Of a stretch of DNA of 64,000 nt, positions 25,619 to 35,052 are shown piece after piece. Numbering within the stretch: the stretch's first letter is position 1; every line of letters begins with the position of its first letter. A program made the translations under genes and the position numbers. Source of the stretch: JAQBVV01 sp965249205 (lineage in GTDB: Bacteria > Acidobacteriota > Vicinamibacteria > Vicinamibacterales > UBA2999); contig CBDFLL010000005.1 in the NCBI GenBank assembly GCA_965249205.1, forward strand, positions 124,001 to 188,000. Direction: 5' to 3'. The notes beneath the pieces were generated by a model, which had not been told where the DNA came from, made no database searches, and worked only from the letters and a program-made list of their open reading frames with translations.

Positions 25619-27337
25619 TTACTCCCCGGGCGCACGAAAGTCGGCGACATTCAGCTGCAGGTACCGCTCGCCTCGCCAGCTATCTTGCTCAAGGGAGAAC
25701 GCCACGTCGATCGCGGTGCGATTGGCCGAGACGAAGCCCTCACGGTCGGCTGCGCGCCAGGCAATGCCCCGTATGATCTTGCCCCCCTGACGAAACGACA
25801 TCTTCAGGTGGCGTTCTTTGAGTAGACGCGGACCGTCAACGATCTCCACGGAACGAGCGCTGAAGACAGGACGCGGGTTGCCGATGCCGAATGGACCGAG
25901 TGCAGAGAGGTCAGACGCCACCTGCTCGCTGATCGCTTTGAACGTCAGCGGCCCGTCGATCGACAGTCGGGGCCGCAAGTCGGCTGGCTGCAGTGTTCGG
26001 TCCGCGTACGCATTGACCCGGGCTCGTAGTTCGGAGATCCGGGAAGACTCAAGCGTCAGCCCGGCCGCCTGTTTGTGACCGCCGAACTTTGTCATGACAT
26101 CGGCGCATGATTCGAGCGCGGCGAGCATATCGAACGAGGGAATACTGCGGCACGACCCGTGGGCGGTGTCACCGTCTATGGAGAGCACGATCGCGGGCCG
26201 GTGCGTGGCGTCAAGCAGCTTCGACGCCACGATGCCGATCACGCCTCTGTGCCAACCGTCGCCGGCCACGACGATCACCGAGCGGGACCCGATGTCGAGG
26301 TCTGACTCGACGGCCGCTCGGGCTTGGGTGACGATGTCCGCCTCCTCCGCTCGCCGCCGCAGGTTCTCCGAATCGAGCAGTTCGGCGAGGTCCCTGGCTT
26401 CGTCGGCCATCGCCTCATCCGACGCAAGAAGGAGTCTGGCGGCGATGTCGGGAGTGCTCATGCGCCCGGCGGCGTTGATGCGCGGGCCGATCACAAAACC
26501 GATGTGATAGCTGTCGATCTCTTTGCCAGAGAGGCCGCAGACGTCCAACAGCGATCGCAACCCGACTTTGTGCGGACCCGCGGACAGCATGCCGAGGCCC
26601 AGCTTCGCAATGATTCGATTTTCACCAATGAGCGGCACCATATCCGCCAATGTGCCGATCGCCGCGATCTTGACGAAGGCCGGCAGCCAGCTCATCCGGT
26701 CAGACGTGAGGCAGAGCGCCTGTACGACTTTCAGCGCGACGCCCACTCCCGCCAGGTTCTTATCCGGATAGGTGCAGTCGTGGCGTTTCGGATTGATGAC
26801 GGCCAATGCCGGTGGGAGCGCGTCGTCAGGCTCGTGATGATCCGTGATGATCAGATCGAGCCCAAGTGCGCTGGCATGGCGCGCTGCCTCCGCCGCTCGA
26901 ATCCCGCAATCCACGGAGATGACCAAGCGCACACCTTCCGCCTGCAGGCGATCGAGCGCCGGAATCTGCAGGCCGTAGCCGTCGCGCAGTCTCTCCGGGA
27001 TGAAGTGGGTCACGTCGGCACCGAGCATCTCCAGGGCACGACGGAGAATGACTGTCGATGTGACCCCATCGACGTCATAGTCCCCGTGGATCGCGATCCG
27101 CTCCTTGCGAGCCACTGCGCCACGGATACGTTCCACGGCTACGGTCATGTCGGCCAGTCGAAAGGGATCGTGGAGATCGTCCAGTGACGGGACCAGAAAT
27201 CGCCTGGCCTGTTCCAGCTCCCCCAACCCGCGGATGCACAGGAGTCGCGCAATGATTGGCGAAACACCAAGCTCGCGCATGAGCAGATCGACGATGTCAG
27301 CGTCGCAGGTCGCGGTGTCCCAGATTCGCTCAACCAT
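25619..27337 (-). CDS. recJ: RecJ, single-stranded-DNA 5'-3' exonuclease
   Basis: A 572-residue DHH-family nuclease of normal RecJ length. Motifs in order: HGDYDVDGVTSTVIL (about residue 82), ISVDCGIRAAEA, the DHH box LIITDHHEPDD (about 155), FVIGPRINAAGRMSTP, and the DHHA1 domain with CRSIPSFDMLAALESC and FGGHKQAAGLTL. A C-terminal OB-like domain follows. It acts in recombination and mismatch repair. It lies 27 bp after dnaE on the same strand and 72 bp before lptCA. Confidence 0.95.
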   Translation of the reverse strand: MVERIWDTATCDADIVDLLMRELGVSPIIARLLCIRGLGELEQARRFLVPSLDDLHDPFRLADMTVAVERIRGAVARKERIAIHGDYDVDGVTSTVILRRALEMLGADVTHFIPERLRDGYGLQIPALDRLQAEGVRLVISVDCGIRAAEAARHASALGLDLIITDHHEPDDALPPALAVINPKRHDCTYPDKNLAGVGVALKVVQALCLTSDRMSWLPAFVKIAAIGTLADMVPLIGENRIIAKLGLGMLSAGPHKVGLRSLLDVCGLSGKEIDSYHIGFVIGPRINAAGRMSTPDIAARLLLASDEAMADEARDLAELLDSENLRRRAEEADIVTQARAAVESDLDIGSRSVIVVAGDGWHRGVIGIVASKLLDATHRPAIVLSIDGDTAHGSCRSIPSFDMLAALESCADVMTKFGGHKQAAGLTLESSRISELRARVNAYADRTLQPADLRPRLSIDGPLTFKAISEQVASDLSALGPFGIGNPRPVFSARSVEIVDGPRLLKERHLKMSFRQGGKIIRGIAWRAADREGFVSANRTAIDVAFSLEQDSWRGERYLQLNVADFRAPGE

Positions 27338-27364
27338 GCGAGCTCCTGATGCAAGCGAGTGAGG

Positions 27365-30300
27365 TCACCGAAGCGTGACCGACCCGACGCCGCAGATCTG
27401 CTCGACGTCCGAGACAAGCTGCTCTGATGGCCGGACGCGAATCTGGGCATTCACATCCAGCTTCACGCGGAGGTGACGCGCCGGCTCAATCAAGTCGATC
27501 GACACACGCCGATCTCCTTGGTGTTGCAGCAGCACGTCCCACAATCGCATGAATGTCTCGCGGTCGTGGGGCGGCGCTGACAGGGTGATGGCGACCGAAG
27601 ATGTCAACTGCTCGGTCACGATGGAGATTGGCGCGATTTCTGAGGCCAGAATCCGCGTCGATTCGTCGTCCCCTTCCAACCGGCCCTTCACGAGCACCAT
27701 GTGACCGGCTTCTGCCAGATGTCCGTACTGCTGAAAGGGTTCAGGAAAGACAACCACTTCTACGCTTCCCTGGGCGTCATCAACAGTGATGACGCACATT
27801 GCGTGGCCCTTGCGGGTTTTCAGTGGTCGCAGCCCAGAGACGATGCCGCCGATTGAAATCTCCTCAGACGTGCGAGAGCCGTTGCCAGTACCGCGAGCAC
27901 CGGCGCTATCACGGTCGGGTGCGGAGTCGTCATCGACCATCTTTCGCGCATTGAGATCGCCGGTCGTCTTCGCGCCGAACTCGCGCAGCGCGTCTGCATG
28001 CCGGTCCATGGGGTGTCCCGACCAGTACAGACCGAGCGCATCCTTCTCGTATTGCAGTTGCTCGATCTCCGTCCACGGAACCGCAGACGGCAGCGTCGCC
28101 ATCTCCGCCCCTCCGGTTGCGTCGTCGCTGCCGAACAACTGCGTTTGACCAAGGTCTCTGTCTCGCTGGTGGCGAGCTCCGTGCTCGCATGCGGCGTCAA
28201 TGGCGGCGAACTGCCGCGCTCGCCCGTCGCGTCCTCCGCCACCGGCGAGCGAATCGCTGGCCCCGGACTTGACGAGCGCCTCGAACACTCGTTTGTTGGC
28301 AATGCGAAGGTCGACGATTTCACACAGCGCACCCAGCGACGGAATGCGTCCGCCTAGCTCTGCGCGAGCGGCAAGAATGGCTCGCACGGCCCCCTCCCCC
28401 AGGCCTTTGATCGCTGATAATCCGAATCGCACACCCTTCCCATGCTCCACTGAAAAGGTGAGCTCGCTCTCGTTGACGTCGGGAGGCAGGACCGGAATGC
28501 CTCTATCCCGCGATTCGCTCAGGTACACGGCGAGCTTGTCGCTGTTCTGCGACTCGATGGTGAGCAACGCGGCAGCAAAATGCCAGGGATAGTTCGCCTT
28601 GAGATAAGCCGTCTGGTACGCGAGGTAAGCGTACGGTGTGGAGTGAGACTTGTTGAATCCGTAGCCCGCGAAGTGTTCCATCTCCTCGAAAACCTTCGCG
28701 GCCTTGCTCCTGCTGATGCCGTTCCTCTTCGCGCCGGCGAGGAATTCGTCGCGCTGCTGCGCCATCACCGTCGGGTCCTTCTTGCCCATGGCCTTACGGA
28801 GGACATCAGCTTGACCCAATGAGAATCCGGCGAGCGCTTGCGCGATGCGCATGACCTGCTCCTGGTAGGCGATCACGCCGTAGGTGTCGGACAGGATGGG
28901 CTCGAGCTCCGGGAGCTCGTACTTGACCTCGGCCCGCCCCTGTTTGCAGGCGATCCAGTCATCCACGCGCCCGCTTCGAAGCGGGCCTGGCCGGTACAGC
29001 GCATTGAGTGCGATCAGGTCTTCAAGGCGCTCGGGCCGCGCCTTTCTGAGCAGCTCGCGCATGCCCGAACTCTCAAACTGGAACACACCAAATGTCTGAC
29101 CGTCGCTGAACAGCTCGAACGCCTTGGCGTCGTCGAGTGGAACGCTGTCGATATCAAGGTCGATGTCTTCGGTGCGTTTAATCTCGGCGAGCGCGTCATG
29201 AATGAGCGTAAGCGTGCTGAGGCCCAGGAAGTCCATCTTGAGCAGCCCAACCCGCTCGATCTCCTTCATGTTCCACTGCGTCGTAATTTCGTCCCGCGCC
29301 CCTTTGTAGAGCGGCGCGTAGTCGGTGACTGAGCCTGGCGCAATCACCACACCGGCGGCATGTACCGACGCGTGTCGCGACATGCCCTCGAGACGCCGTC
29401 CGATGTCGAGTACCTCCTTGACCTTCTCGTCCTTCGCCGCCATGTCCGCCAGCGTCGGATTCTCTGCGAGCGCCTTATCAAGCGTCATGTCGAGCGCCGC
29501 AGGAATCTGTTTCGCGACTCGGTCGACATCAGCGTAAGGCATATCAAGCGCGCGTCCCACGTCCCGTACCACGGCCTTCGCCTTCATGGTGCCGAACGTA
29601 ATGATTTGCGCGACGTTCTCCCGACCGTACTTCCGCGTCACATAGTCGATGACCTCTCCACGGCGGCGTTCGCAGAAGTCGACATCGATGTCCGGCAGTG
29701 ATACGCGCTCGGGGTTCAGAAAACGTTCGAAAATCAGATCGAAATTAAGCGGGTCCACGTCGGTGATGCGCATCGACCAGGCGACCAGGGATCCAGCCGC
29801 CGACCCACGGCCCGGTCCGACCGGGATCTGCTCTTCGCGCGCGTACCGGATAAAGTCCCAGACAATCAGGAAGTAACCCACGTAGCCCATCTTCTTGATC
29901 ATCGCGAGTTCGTACTCGAGCCGCCGCTCGTACTCGTCGACTGTATGCCGCAGCCGACCGGCCGCCGCGAGCTGCTGGAGCCGCGACATGCGTTGAGCGA
30001 ATCCCTCGCGCGCGACGTGGTCGAAGTACTCGTCCAGCGTGAATCCCTCCGGCACGCCGAACGACGGGAGGTGGTTCTGGCCCTTCGGAATAGTGACGTT
30101 ACAGCGCTCTGCGACAAGTAGCGTGTTTCGGAGGGCCTCGGGATGGTCACCAAACACCGCAGCCATCTGGTCGGCTGTCTTGAGAAAAAACTGATCGCCG
30201 TGATAGCGCAACCGTTGGGTGTCGTTCACAGTTTTGCCGGTGCCGATGCAGAGCAGCACGTCGTGTGGTTGCGAATCACCCTGGCGCAGGTAGTGCACGT

Positions 30301-30913
30301 CGTTGGTGGCGACGATCGGAAGATTGAGCTCACGTGCCAGCGGAAGGATGCCGCGGTTGACGACCAGTTGCTCCTCGATGCCCTGGTACTGCATTTCGAG
30401 AAAGAAGTTCTTGGGGCCAAGGATGTCTCGCAGCCGTGCTGCTGCCTCCAGCGCGGGCTTGGCTTGCTCCACTCTGAGCGCGCTTGCGACTTCGCCCTTC
30501 AGGCAGCTGGACAGACCGATAAGTCCCTCCGCGTGTCCGGCGAGCAGTTCTTTGTCTATCCGCGGACGATAGTAGAAGCCTTCGGTATACCCGGCGGAGA
30601 CCAGTCTGATGAGGTTTCGGTAACCCTGGTCCGTCTCCGCCAGCAGTACAAGGTGGTTCGTTTCCGTCTGCGAGCCCGACTTCTTGTGCCGGCTGCCCGA
30701 CGCGACGTATACCTCGCAGCCAAGGATGGGCTTCAGGCCGCGATCACGCGCGTGATCGTGAAACACGACAGACGAGAAGAGGTTGCCGTGCTCAGTGACC
30801 GCGAGCGCCGGCATCTTCAGTTTGACCGCTTCGTCGAGCAACTCGTCGACGCGGCATGCACCGTCGAGCAGCGAGAACTCAGTGTGCAGATGAAGGTGGA
30901 CGAACTCTGCCAC
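27365..30913 (-). CDS. dnaE: DNA polymerase III alpha subunit
   Basis: A 1182-residue replicative polymerase. The PHP domain retains metal ligands (HLHTEFSLLDGA at residue 5, TEHGNLF), as in the form with possible intrinsic proofreading, unlike the degraded E. coli copy. The polymerase core carries SLPDIDVDFCERRRGEVI with catalytic aspartates, RHASVHAAGVVI, and GYGFNKSHSTPYAYLAYQTAYLKANYPW, followed by an HhH region and an OB domain (GIVSGLRPLKTRKG). I choose GTG 30913 because GGGAG lies 5 bp before it; the frame extends to a GTG at 30925 inside guaA. It is just downstream of guaA. Confidence 0.96.
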   Translation of the reverse strand: MAEFVHLHLHTEFSLLDGACRVDELLDEAVKLKMPALAVTEHGNLFSSVVFHDHARDRGLKPILGCEVYVASGSRHKKSGSQTETNHLVLLAETDQGYRNLIRLVSAGYTEGFYYRPRIDKELLAGHAEGLIGLSSCLKGEVASALRVEQAKPALEAAARLRDILGPKNFFLEMQYQGIEEQLVVNRGILPLARELNLPIVATNDVHYLRQGDSQPHDVLLCIGTGKTVNDTQRLRYHGDQFFLKTADQMAAVFGDHPEALRNTLLVAERCNVTIPKGQNHLPSFGVPEGFTLDEYFDHVAREGFAQRMSRLQQLAAAGRLRHTVDEYERRLEYELAMIKKMGYVGYFLIVWDFIRYAREEQIPVGPGRGSAAGSLVAWSMRITDVDPLNFDLIFERFLNPERVSLPDIDVDFCERRRGEVIDYVTRKYGRENVAQIITFGTMKAKAVVRDVGRALDMPYADVDRVAKQIPAALDMTLDKALAENPTLADMAAKDEKVKEVLDIGRRLEGMSRHASVHAAGVVIAPGSVTDYAPLYKGARDEITTQWNMKEIERVGLLKMDFLGLSTLTLIHDALAEIKRTEDIDLDIDSVPLDDAKAFELFSDGQTFGVFQFESSGMRELLRKARPERLEDLIALNALYRPGPLRSGRVDDWIACKQGRAEVKYELPELEPILSDTYGVIAYQEQVMRIAQALAGFSLGQADVLRKAMGKKDPTVMAQQRDEFLAGAKRNGISRSKAAKVFEEMEHFAGYGFNKSHSTPYAYLAYQTAYLKANYPWHFAAALLTIESQNSDKLAVYLSESRDRGIPVLPPDVNESELTFSVEHGKGVRFGLSAIKGLGEGAVRAILAARAELGGRIPSLGALCEIVDLRIANKRVFEALVKSGASDSLAGGGGRDGRARQFAAIDAACEHGARHQRDRDLGQTQLFGSDDATGGAEMATLPSAVPWTEIEQLQYEKDALGLYWSGHPMDRHADALREFGAKTTGDLNARKMVDDDSAPDRDSAGARGTGNGSRTSEEISIGGIVSGLRPLKTRKGHAMCVITVDDAQGSVEVVVFPEPFQQYGHLAEAGHMVLVKGRLEGDDESTRILASEIAPISIVTEQLTSSVAITLSAPPHDRETFMRLWDVLLQHQGDRRVSIDLIEPARHLRVKLDVNAQIRVRPSEQLVSDVEQICGVGSVTLR

Positions 30914-30915
30914 GT

Positions 30916-32466
30916 CTACTCCCACTCAATGGTGGAGGGAGGCTTCGAGGAGATGTCGTAGACCACTCGGTTGATACCGCGGACCTCGTTGACGATGCGG
31001 GACGAGATGGAGGCGAGTAGTTCGTAAGGCAATCGCGCCCAGTCAGCCGTCATTCCATCGAGGCTTTCAACCGCCCGGATGGCCACGGTGTGTTCATAAG
31101 TACGGGAATCTCCCATCACGCCGACGCTCTGGACAGGCAGCAGCACGGCGAAACTCTGCCACACGCGTTCGTACCAACCGGCGCCACGGATCTCCTCGGC
31201 CACGATCTTGTCAGCGAGTCGGAGCAATTCCAGCCGTGGGCGAGTGATGTCACCGACCACTCGCACGGCCAGCCCTGGCCCTGGAAAGGGTTGGCGAACG
31301 ACAAACTTCGCATCAAGGCCGAGATCACGGCCAACACGTCGGACCTCATCCTTGAAGAGGTCCCGCAGCGGTTCGACCAGCGTGAAGCGCATTCGATCAG
31401 GTAAGCCACCCACGTTGTGATGGCTCTTGATCACGACAGACGGACCGAGCACGGACGCTGATTCGATGACATCGGGATACAGTGTGCCCTGGCCCAGGAA
31501 ATCGAAGCCGCCGAGTTCTTCGGCACGTTTCTGAAACACATCGATGAACGTGCCGCCGATGACCTTTCGCTTCTCTTCCGGGTCCGTTACGCCGGCCAGC
31601 CGCTCGAGAAAGAGGTCGGACGCGTCGACGAACTCCAAGGGCAGGTGCATCTTCTCCGCAAAGCGGATGCGAATCTGGTCGGCCTCCTCATAGCGGAGAA
31701 GCCCGTTGTCCACAAAGATGCATGTCAATCGATCGCCGATCGCACGATGCATGAGCAGCGCGGCCACCGTCGAGTCGACTCCGCCGGACAGCCCGCAGAC
31801 CACCCTGCCCTCTCCCACCTGCGCGCGGATGCGAGCCATCGCCTCGTCGATGAATGACGCAGTCGTCCAATCGCCGGAGCATCCGCACACACCATAGGCG
31901 AAGTTGCGGAGGATCTCCGTCCCGGATTGTGTATGCACGACCTCCGGATGAAACAGCAACGCATAGAGCGACCGTTCTGGGTCTGCCATCGCCGCCACAG
32001 GCACCGTGTCCCCTGTCGCAGCCACCGAGAATCCAGGCGGGACCGCCGCCACGTCGTCACCGTGGCTCGCCCACACGCGCAGTTCGCTGGGGATTTGGGA
32101 AAACAGGCCGAGCCCGTTCGACGCCTGTCCTGTCACATGGACCAGCGCATGACCGAACTCGCGGTGACCTGAACGACCAACGTCCCCACCCATGACTTCC
32201 GTCATGAGCTGCATGCCATAGCAGATGCCCAGCACCGGGGCACCGAATTCGAAGACTTGCGGATCGCATCTTGGTGCGCCCGCGTCTGACACGCTCAAGG
32301 GGCCGCCAGACAGGATGATGCCACTGGGCTTTTTTGCGCGCAGCGTCTCGAGAGGCGTGCTGAACGGCACCACCTCGGAGTAGACGGACAACTCACGCAG
32401 ACGCCGCGCGATGAGCTGCGTGTACTGCGAGCCGAAGTCGAGGACGACGATCGTCTGATGGGCCAC
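30916..32466 (-). CDS. guaA: GMP synthase (glutamine-hydrolysing)
   Basis: A 516-residue enzyme that converts XMP to GMP. The class I amidotransferase half begins VVLDFGSQYTQLIARRLRE and has the nucleophile Cys in LGICYGMQLM and the His/Glu of LLFHPEVVHT. The ATP pyrophosphatase half has the PP-loop GLSGGVDSTVAALL, and the C-terminal dimer domain ends EVRGINRVVYDISSKPPSTIEWE, the family ending. It starts with GTG. The leader begins with a perfect TATAAT (minus strand 32527-32522) and an 8-bp hairpin at 32489-32512. Confidence 0.97.
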   Translation of the reverse strand: MAHQTIVVLDFGSQYTQLIARRLRELSVYSEVVPFSTPLETLRAKKPSGIILSGGPLSVSDAGAPRCDPQVFEFGAPVLGICYGMQLMTEVMGGDVGRSGHREFGHALVHVTGQASNGLGLFSQIPSELRVWASHGDDVAAVPPGFSVAATGDTVPVAAMADPERSLYALLFHPEVVHTQSGTEILRNFAYGVCGCSGDWTTASFIDEAMARIRAQVGEGRVVCGLSGGVDSTVAALLMHRAIGDRLTCIFVDNGLLRYEEADQIRIRFAEKMHLPLEFVDASDLFLERLAGVTDPEEKRKVIGGTFIDVFQKRAEELGGFDFLGQGTLYPDVIESASVLGPSVVIKSHHNVGGLPDRMRFTLVEPLRDLFKDEVRRVGRDLGLDAKFVVRQPFPGPGLAVRVVGDITRPRLELLRLADKIVAEEIRGAGWYERVWQSFAVLLPVQSVGVMGDSRTYEHTVAIRAVESLDGMTADWARLPYELLASISSRIVNEVRGINRVVYDISSKPPSTIEWE

Positions 32467-32488
32467 TAAGGGGGTACTCGAACAACTC

Positions 32489-32512
32489 CGCCGGGCGACA
32501 TCCTGCCCGGCG
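32489..32512 (-). promoter_or_regulatory. Hairpin in the guaA leader
   Basis: CGCCGGGC and GCCCGGCG pair perfectly with an 8-nt loop, 23 bp upstream of the guaA GTG. If transcription starts about 7 nt after the TATAAT at 32527-32522, the hairpin sits at the very 5' end of the mRNA. It could stabilise the transcript or regulate it. It is not a known purine riboswitch by its sequence. Confidence 0.4.
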
Positions 32513-32521
32513 TCGCAAGTT

Positions 32522-32527
32522 ATTATA
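32522..32527 (-). promoter_or_regulatory. Minus 10 element for guaA
   Basis: TATAAT on the minus strand, a perfect consensus, about 55 bp upstream of the guaA GTG. No convincing minus 35 box is seen at the right spacing. Confidence 0.4.
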
Positions 32528-32549
32528 CCGAGTGCGCGTTACTCGAACG

Positions 32550-33800
32550 ATGCGGTGTCGTACGCTCACCGCGGTGGCGACGCTCGCGCTCATCGTCAGC
32601 TGGGGCACCTACTCGGAGGCGCGGCAGGGTGCTGCGGTCAGCGCGGAGCGCCGGCGGGATGCGATTGAGCGCATGTGGCGCGACGCGAAGCCCGCGCCCG
32701 CACCGTTGCTGCCGGCCGAGCTCGCGTGGACGCTCACACTGCCGATCGTGCCGTCCGCGCCCGGTGCGATGGACCAGGACCGCGTTTATATCCCGCTGCG
32801 CCAGGATCTCCTCGTTGCGTTGGGGCGCGAAACCGGTCTCGTGGAATGGACCCGGGCGATCGATACCGCCGATCCCATCGTCGTCGGGCACACTGCGCTC
32901 TTTGCCGTCAGTCGGGGCCAGATCCGGGCGCTCGACGCCGCGAGCGGCGCGGACCTGTGGTCCGTCGAGGTCGAGGGGACCATTACGGCACCCCTCGCAT
33001 GGGATAGCGGCTGGCTGATCGCGATCACTGAGCCGGGCGAGGTACTCGCCTTCCGGGCGGCAGACGGTGTCTTGATCTGGCGTCGCGCACTTGGCGCGCC
33101 ATCACCACACCCGGCGGTGCCCGGAGGCGACGAGGCGCTGTACCTCACGTTGGAGGACGGTCGAGTTGTGGCACTAGAACTGGAACGTGGCGAGCCGATC
33201 TGGGAACAGGCTCTCCCTGGCACACTCAGCGAACCAGCCGCCGCACGCGACCGCGTGTTCGTTGGCTCGACAGACAATTTCTTTTACGCGCTGCACGCCG
33301 ATTCTGGAGCTCTCACGTGGAAGTGGAGAAACGGCGGCGACGTGATCGGTGCCGCTGCCGACGGTGATCTTGTCTACCTGGCGTCGCTGGACAACGTCGT
33401 CCGTGCCGTGAACCGCGGGAACGGTAATCAGCGCTGGCTGCAGTCAACCAGCACCCGCCCGGTCCTACCGCCGCGTGCTTTCAGTGGCATCGTCGTCTTG
33501 TCGGGGCTGATGCCGGCCGTCACCGCGCTCATCGGTGAAACAGGCGCAGTCATGGGCACGCACGCTCCCGGGAACCTTATTGGCACCCCGCTGGTTGACC
33601 CGGCGCTGAAGCCGTTCCAGGTAGCCATGGTCACGGTGACGCGAGAAGGGGTCGTTGAGGCCCTACGCCCAACCGGCATGATGTTTCGTGAGGCCGCGAG
33701 TGTCCCGCTGACGGTGTTGCCGGGCCGCATACTGAGCAGAGAGAGGCTGGCATCTGCTCCAGGCGCTGGTGCGCCATTGGGCGGGTTCGCTGCCCCATAA
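32550..33800 (+). CDS. Secreted PQQ-type beta-propeller protein
   Basis: About 416 residues. A signal peptide (MRCRTLTAVATLALIVSW, cut likely near SEA-RQ) is followed by repeated propeller blades: YIPLRQDLLVALGRETGLVEWTR, RAADGVLIWRRAL, VVALELERGEPIWEQAL, FYALHADSGALTWKWR and VRAVNRGNGNQRWLQ, each with the Ala/Gly...Trp blade pattern of PQQ/BamB proteins. The role may be outer-membrane assembly (BamB-like) or simply binding; no PQQ catalytic residues can be confirmed. I prefer the ATG at 32550 over the GTG at 32532 because it starts the signal peptide. It is divergent from guaA. Confidence 0.75.
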   Translation: MRCRTLTAVATLALIVSWGTYSEARQGAAVSAERRRDAIERMWRDAKPAPAPLLPAELAWTLTLPIVPSAPGAMDQDRVYIPLRQDLLVALGRETGLVEWTRAIDTADPIVVGHTALFAVSRGQIRALDAASGADLWSVEVEGTITAPLAWDSGWLIAITEPGEVLAFRAADGVLIWRRALGAPSPHPAVPGGDEALYLTLEDGRVVALELERGEPIWEQALPGTLSEPAAARDRVFVGSTDNFFYALHADSGALTWKWRNGGDVIGAAADGDLVYLASLDNVVRAVNRGNGNQRWLQSTSTRPVLPPRAFSGIVVLSGLMPAVTALIGETGAVMGTHAPGNLIGTPLVDPALKPFQVAMVTVTREGVVEALRPTGMMFREAASVPLTVLPGRILSRERLASAPGAGAPLGGFAAP

Positions 33801-33825
33801 GCGCACGTGGCTGTCTGACGTCGGG

Positions 33826-35052
33826 CTACCCGGAGGTTTCCACGCCGCGCATGGCGGAGGCGAGCCGTCGCACGCCTTCTTCAATCCGCTCCTCGGTGCA
33901 GGAGGAGAACGAGAGCCGGATCCGATCGTGGCCGGTTCCATCGACGTAGAACGCACTGCCGATCACGACGACCAGCTGGTGATCGAGTGCGCGTGAGAGC
34001 AGCGTCAGGTCATCTGTGCCGTCAGGCAACGTCGCCCAGAGAAAGAAGCCGCCTTTGGGTGCGGACCACCGGAGGTTGTTGCCGATGTTGGCTTGCAGCG
34101 ACCGCTCCATGACGTCGCGCTTGCGCTGGTAGAGCCGCCGCAGCGCCGGCGCGATGCGCTCGAGGGTGCCTCGGCGCAACAGTTCTTGCACGAGGCGCTG
34201 ATCCAGGCTCCCTGTCATCAAGTCGGCCGACTGCTTGGCCGTTTCGAACCGATCGGCCAGCGCCGCAGGAGCGACCATCCAACCGACGCGAAATCCAGGC
34301 GCCAGGGTCTTCGAGAAGCTGCTCAGGTAGATCACCCGCCCACCGTCGTCGTACGACCGGATTGCGCGCGTTTCATCCTCGCTCGTGACGTCCCCGAAGT
34401 ACAACGATCCGTACGGGTCGTCTTCGATGATCAGTACATCGCGGCGCTCTGCCCAGTCGACTAGACGCTGTCGCTTCGCCTGCCCCAGCAGCACGCCCGT
34501 CGGGTTCTGAAAGTTAGGCACCAGATACAGGAGCGTGACGCGGCGACCCGCGCGCCGTTCCCGTATGCAGACCTCGTCCAGGTGGTCGAGGTTGATGCCG
34601 TCCTGGTCCTGCGTGACACCAACGAGGTGTGCCTGCGCGTTCGTGAACGCCGAGATGGCGCCGGTATAGGCTGGCAACTCCACGAGTACGGCGTCGCCTG
34701 GCGTGACCAGTACTCGTCCTATGAGGTCGAGGCCTTGTTGGGACCCTGACGTGATCAGCAGCTCATCAGGCGTGGCTGCGATTCGGCGGGTGGTCAGTAG
34801 TTGGATGATCGAGTCGAGCAGTGGCTGGTGGCCGCGCGTCGGTCCGTACTGCAGGACGTCGCCATCGGTCTCTGAGAGCAGCTCGTTCGCGACGTCCCGT
34901 ATGGCGCTCACTGGAAATGACTCAGGATCCGGGTACCCTGCTGCGAACGAGACCATGTCAACGTTGCTCGCGATGACGGTGCCCATTCGCCTGATCGCCG
35001 ATTCACGTAGTCGACGTCCCGTCGGAGAAAGGAATCTGTCGAAGTTGGTCAT
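33826..35052 (-). CDS. PLP-dependent aminotransferase, class I/II
   Basis: A 408-residue fold-type I aminotransferase, of the LysN/2-aminoadipate transaminase or aromatic aminotransferase group. Visible are SFAAGYPDPESFPV, LQYGPTRGHQPL, TSGSQQGLDLIGRVL, LVPNFQNPTG, the Asp of IIEDDPYG and the Schiff-base Lys in SSFSKTLAPGFRVGW, then IRLSFS for the carboxylate Arg. It lacks the GntR DNA-binding arm of MocR regulators. Substrate cannot be told from sequence. Its start overlaps the preceding membrane gene stop as ATGA. Confidence 0.88.
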   Translation of the reverse strand: MTNFDRFLSPTGRRLRESAIRRMGTVIASNVDMVSFAAGYPDPESFPVSAIRDVANELLSETDGDVLQYGPTRGHQPLLDSIIQLLTTRRIAATPDELLITSGSQQGLDLIGRVLVTPGDAVLVELPAYTGAISAFTNAQAHLVGVTQDQDGINLDHLDEVCIRERRAGRRVTLLYLVPNFQNPTGVLLGQAKRQRLVDWAERRDVLIIEDDPYGSLYFGDVTSEDETRAIRSYDDGGRVIYLSSFSKTLAPGFRVGWMVAPAALADRFETAKQSADLMTGSLDQRLVQELLRRGTLERIAPALRRLYQRKRDVMERSLQANIGNNLRWSAPKGGFFLWATLPDGTDDLTLLSRALDHQLVVVIGSAFYVDGTGHDRIRLSFSSCTEERIEEGVRRLASAMRGVETSG

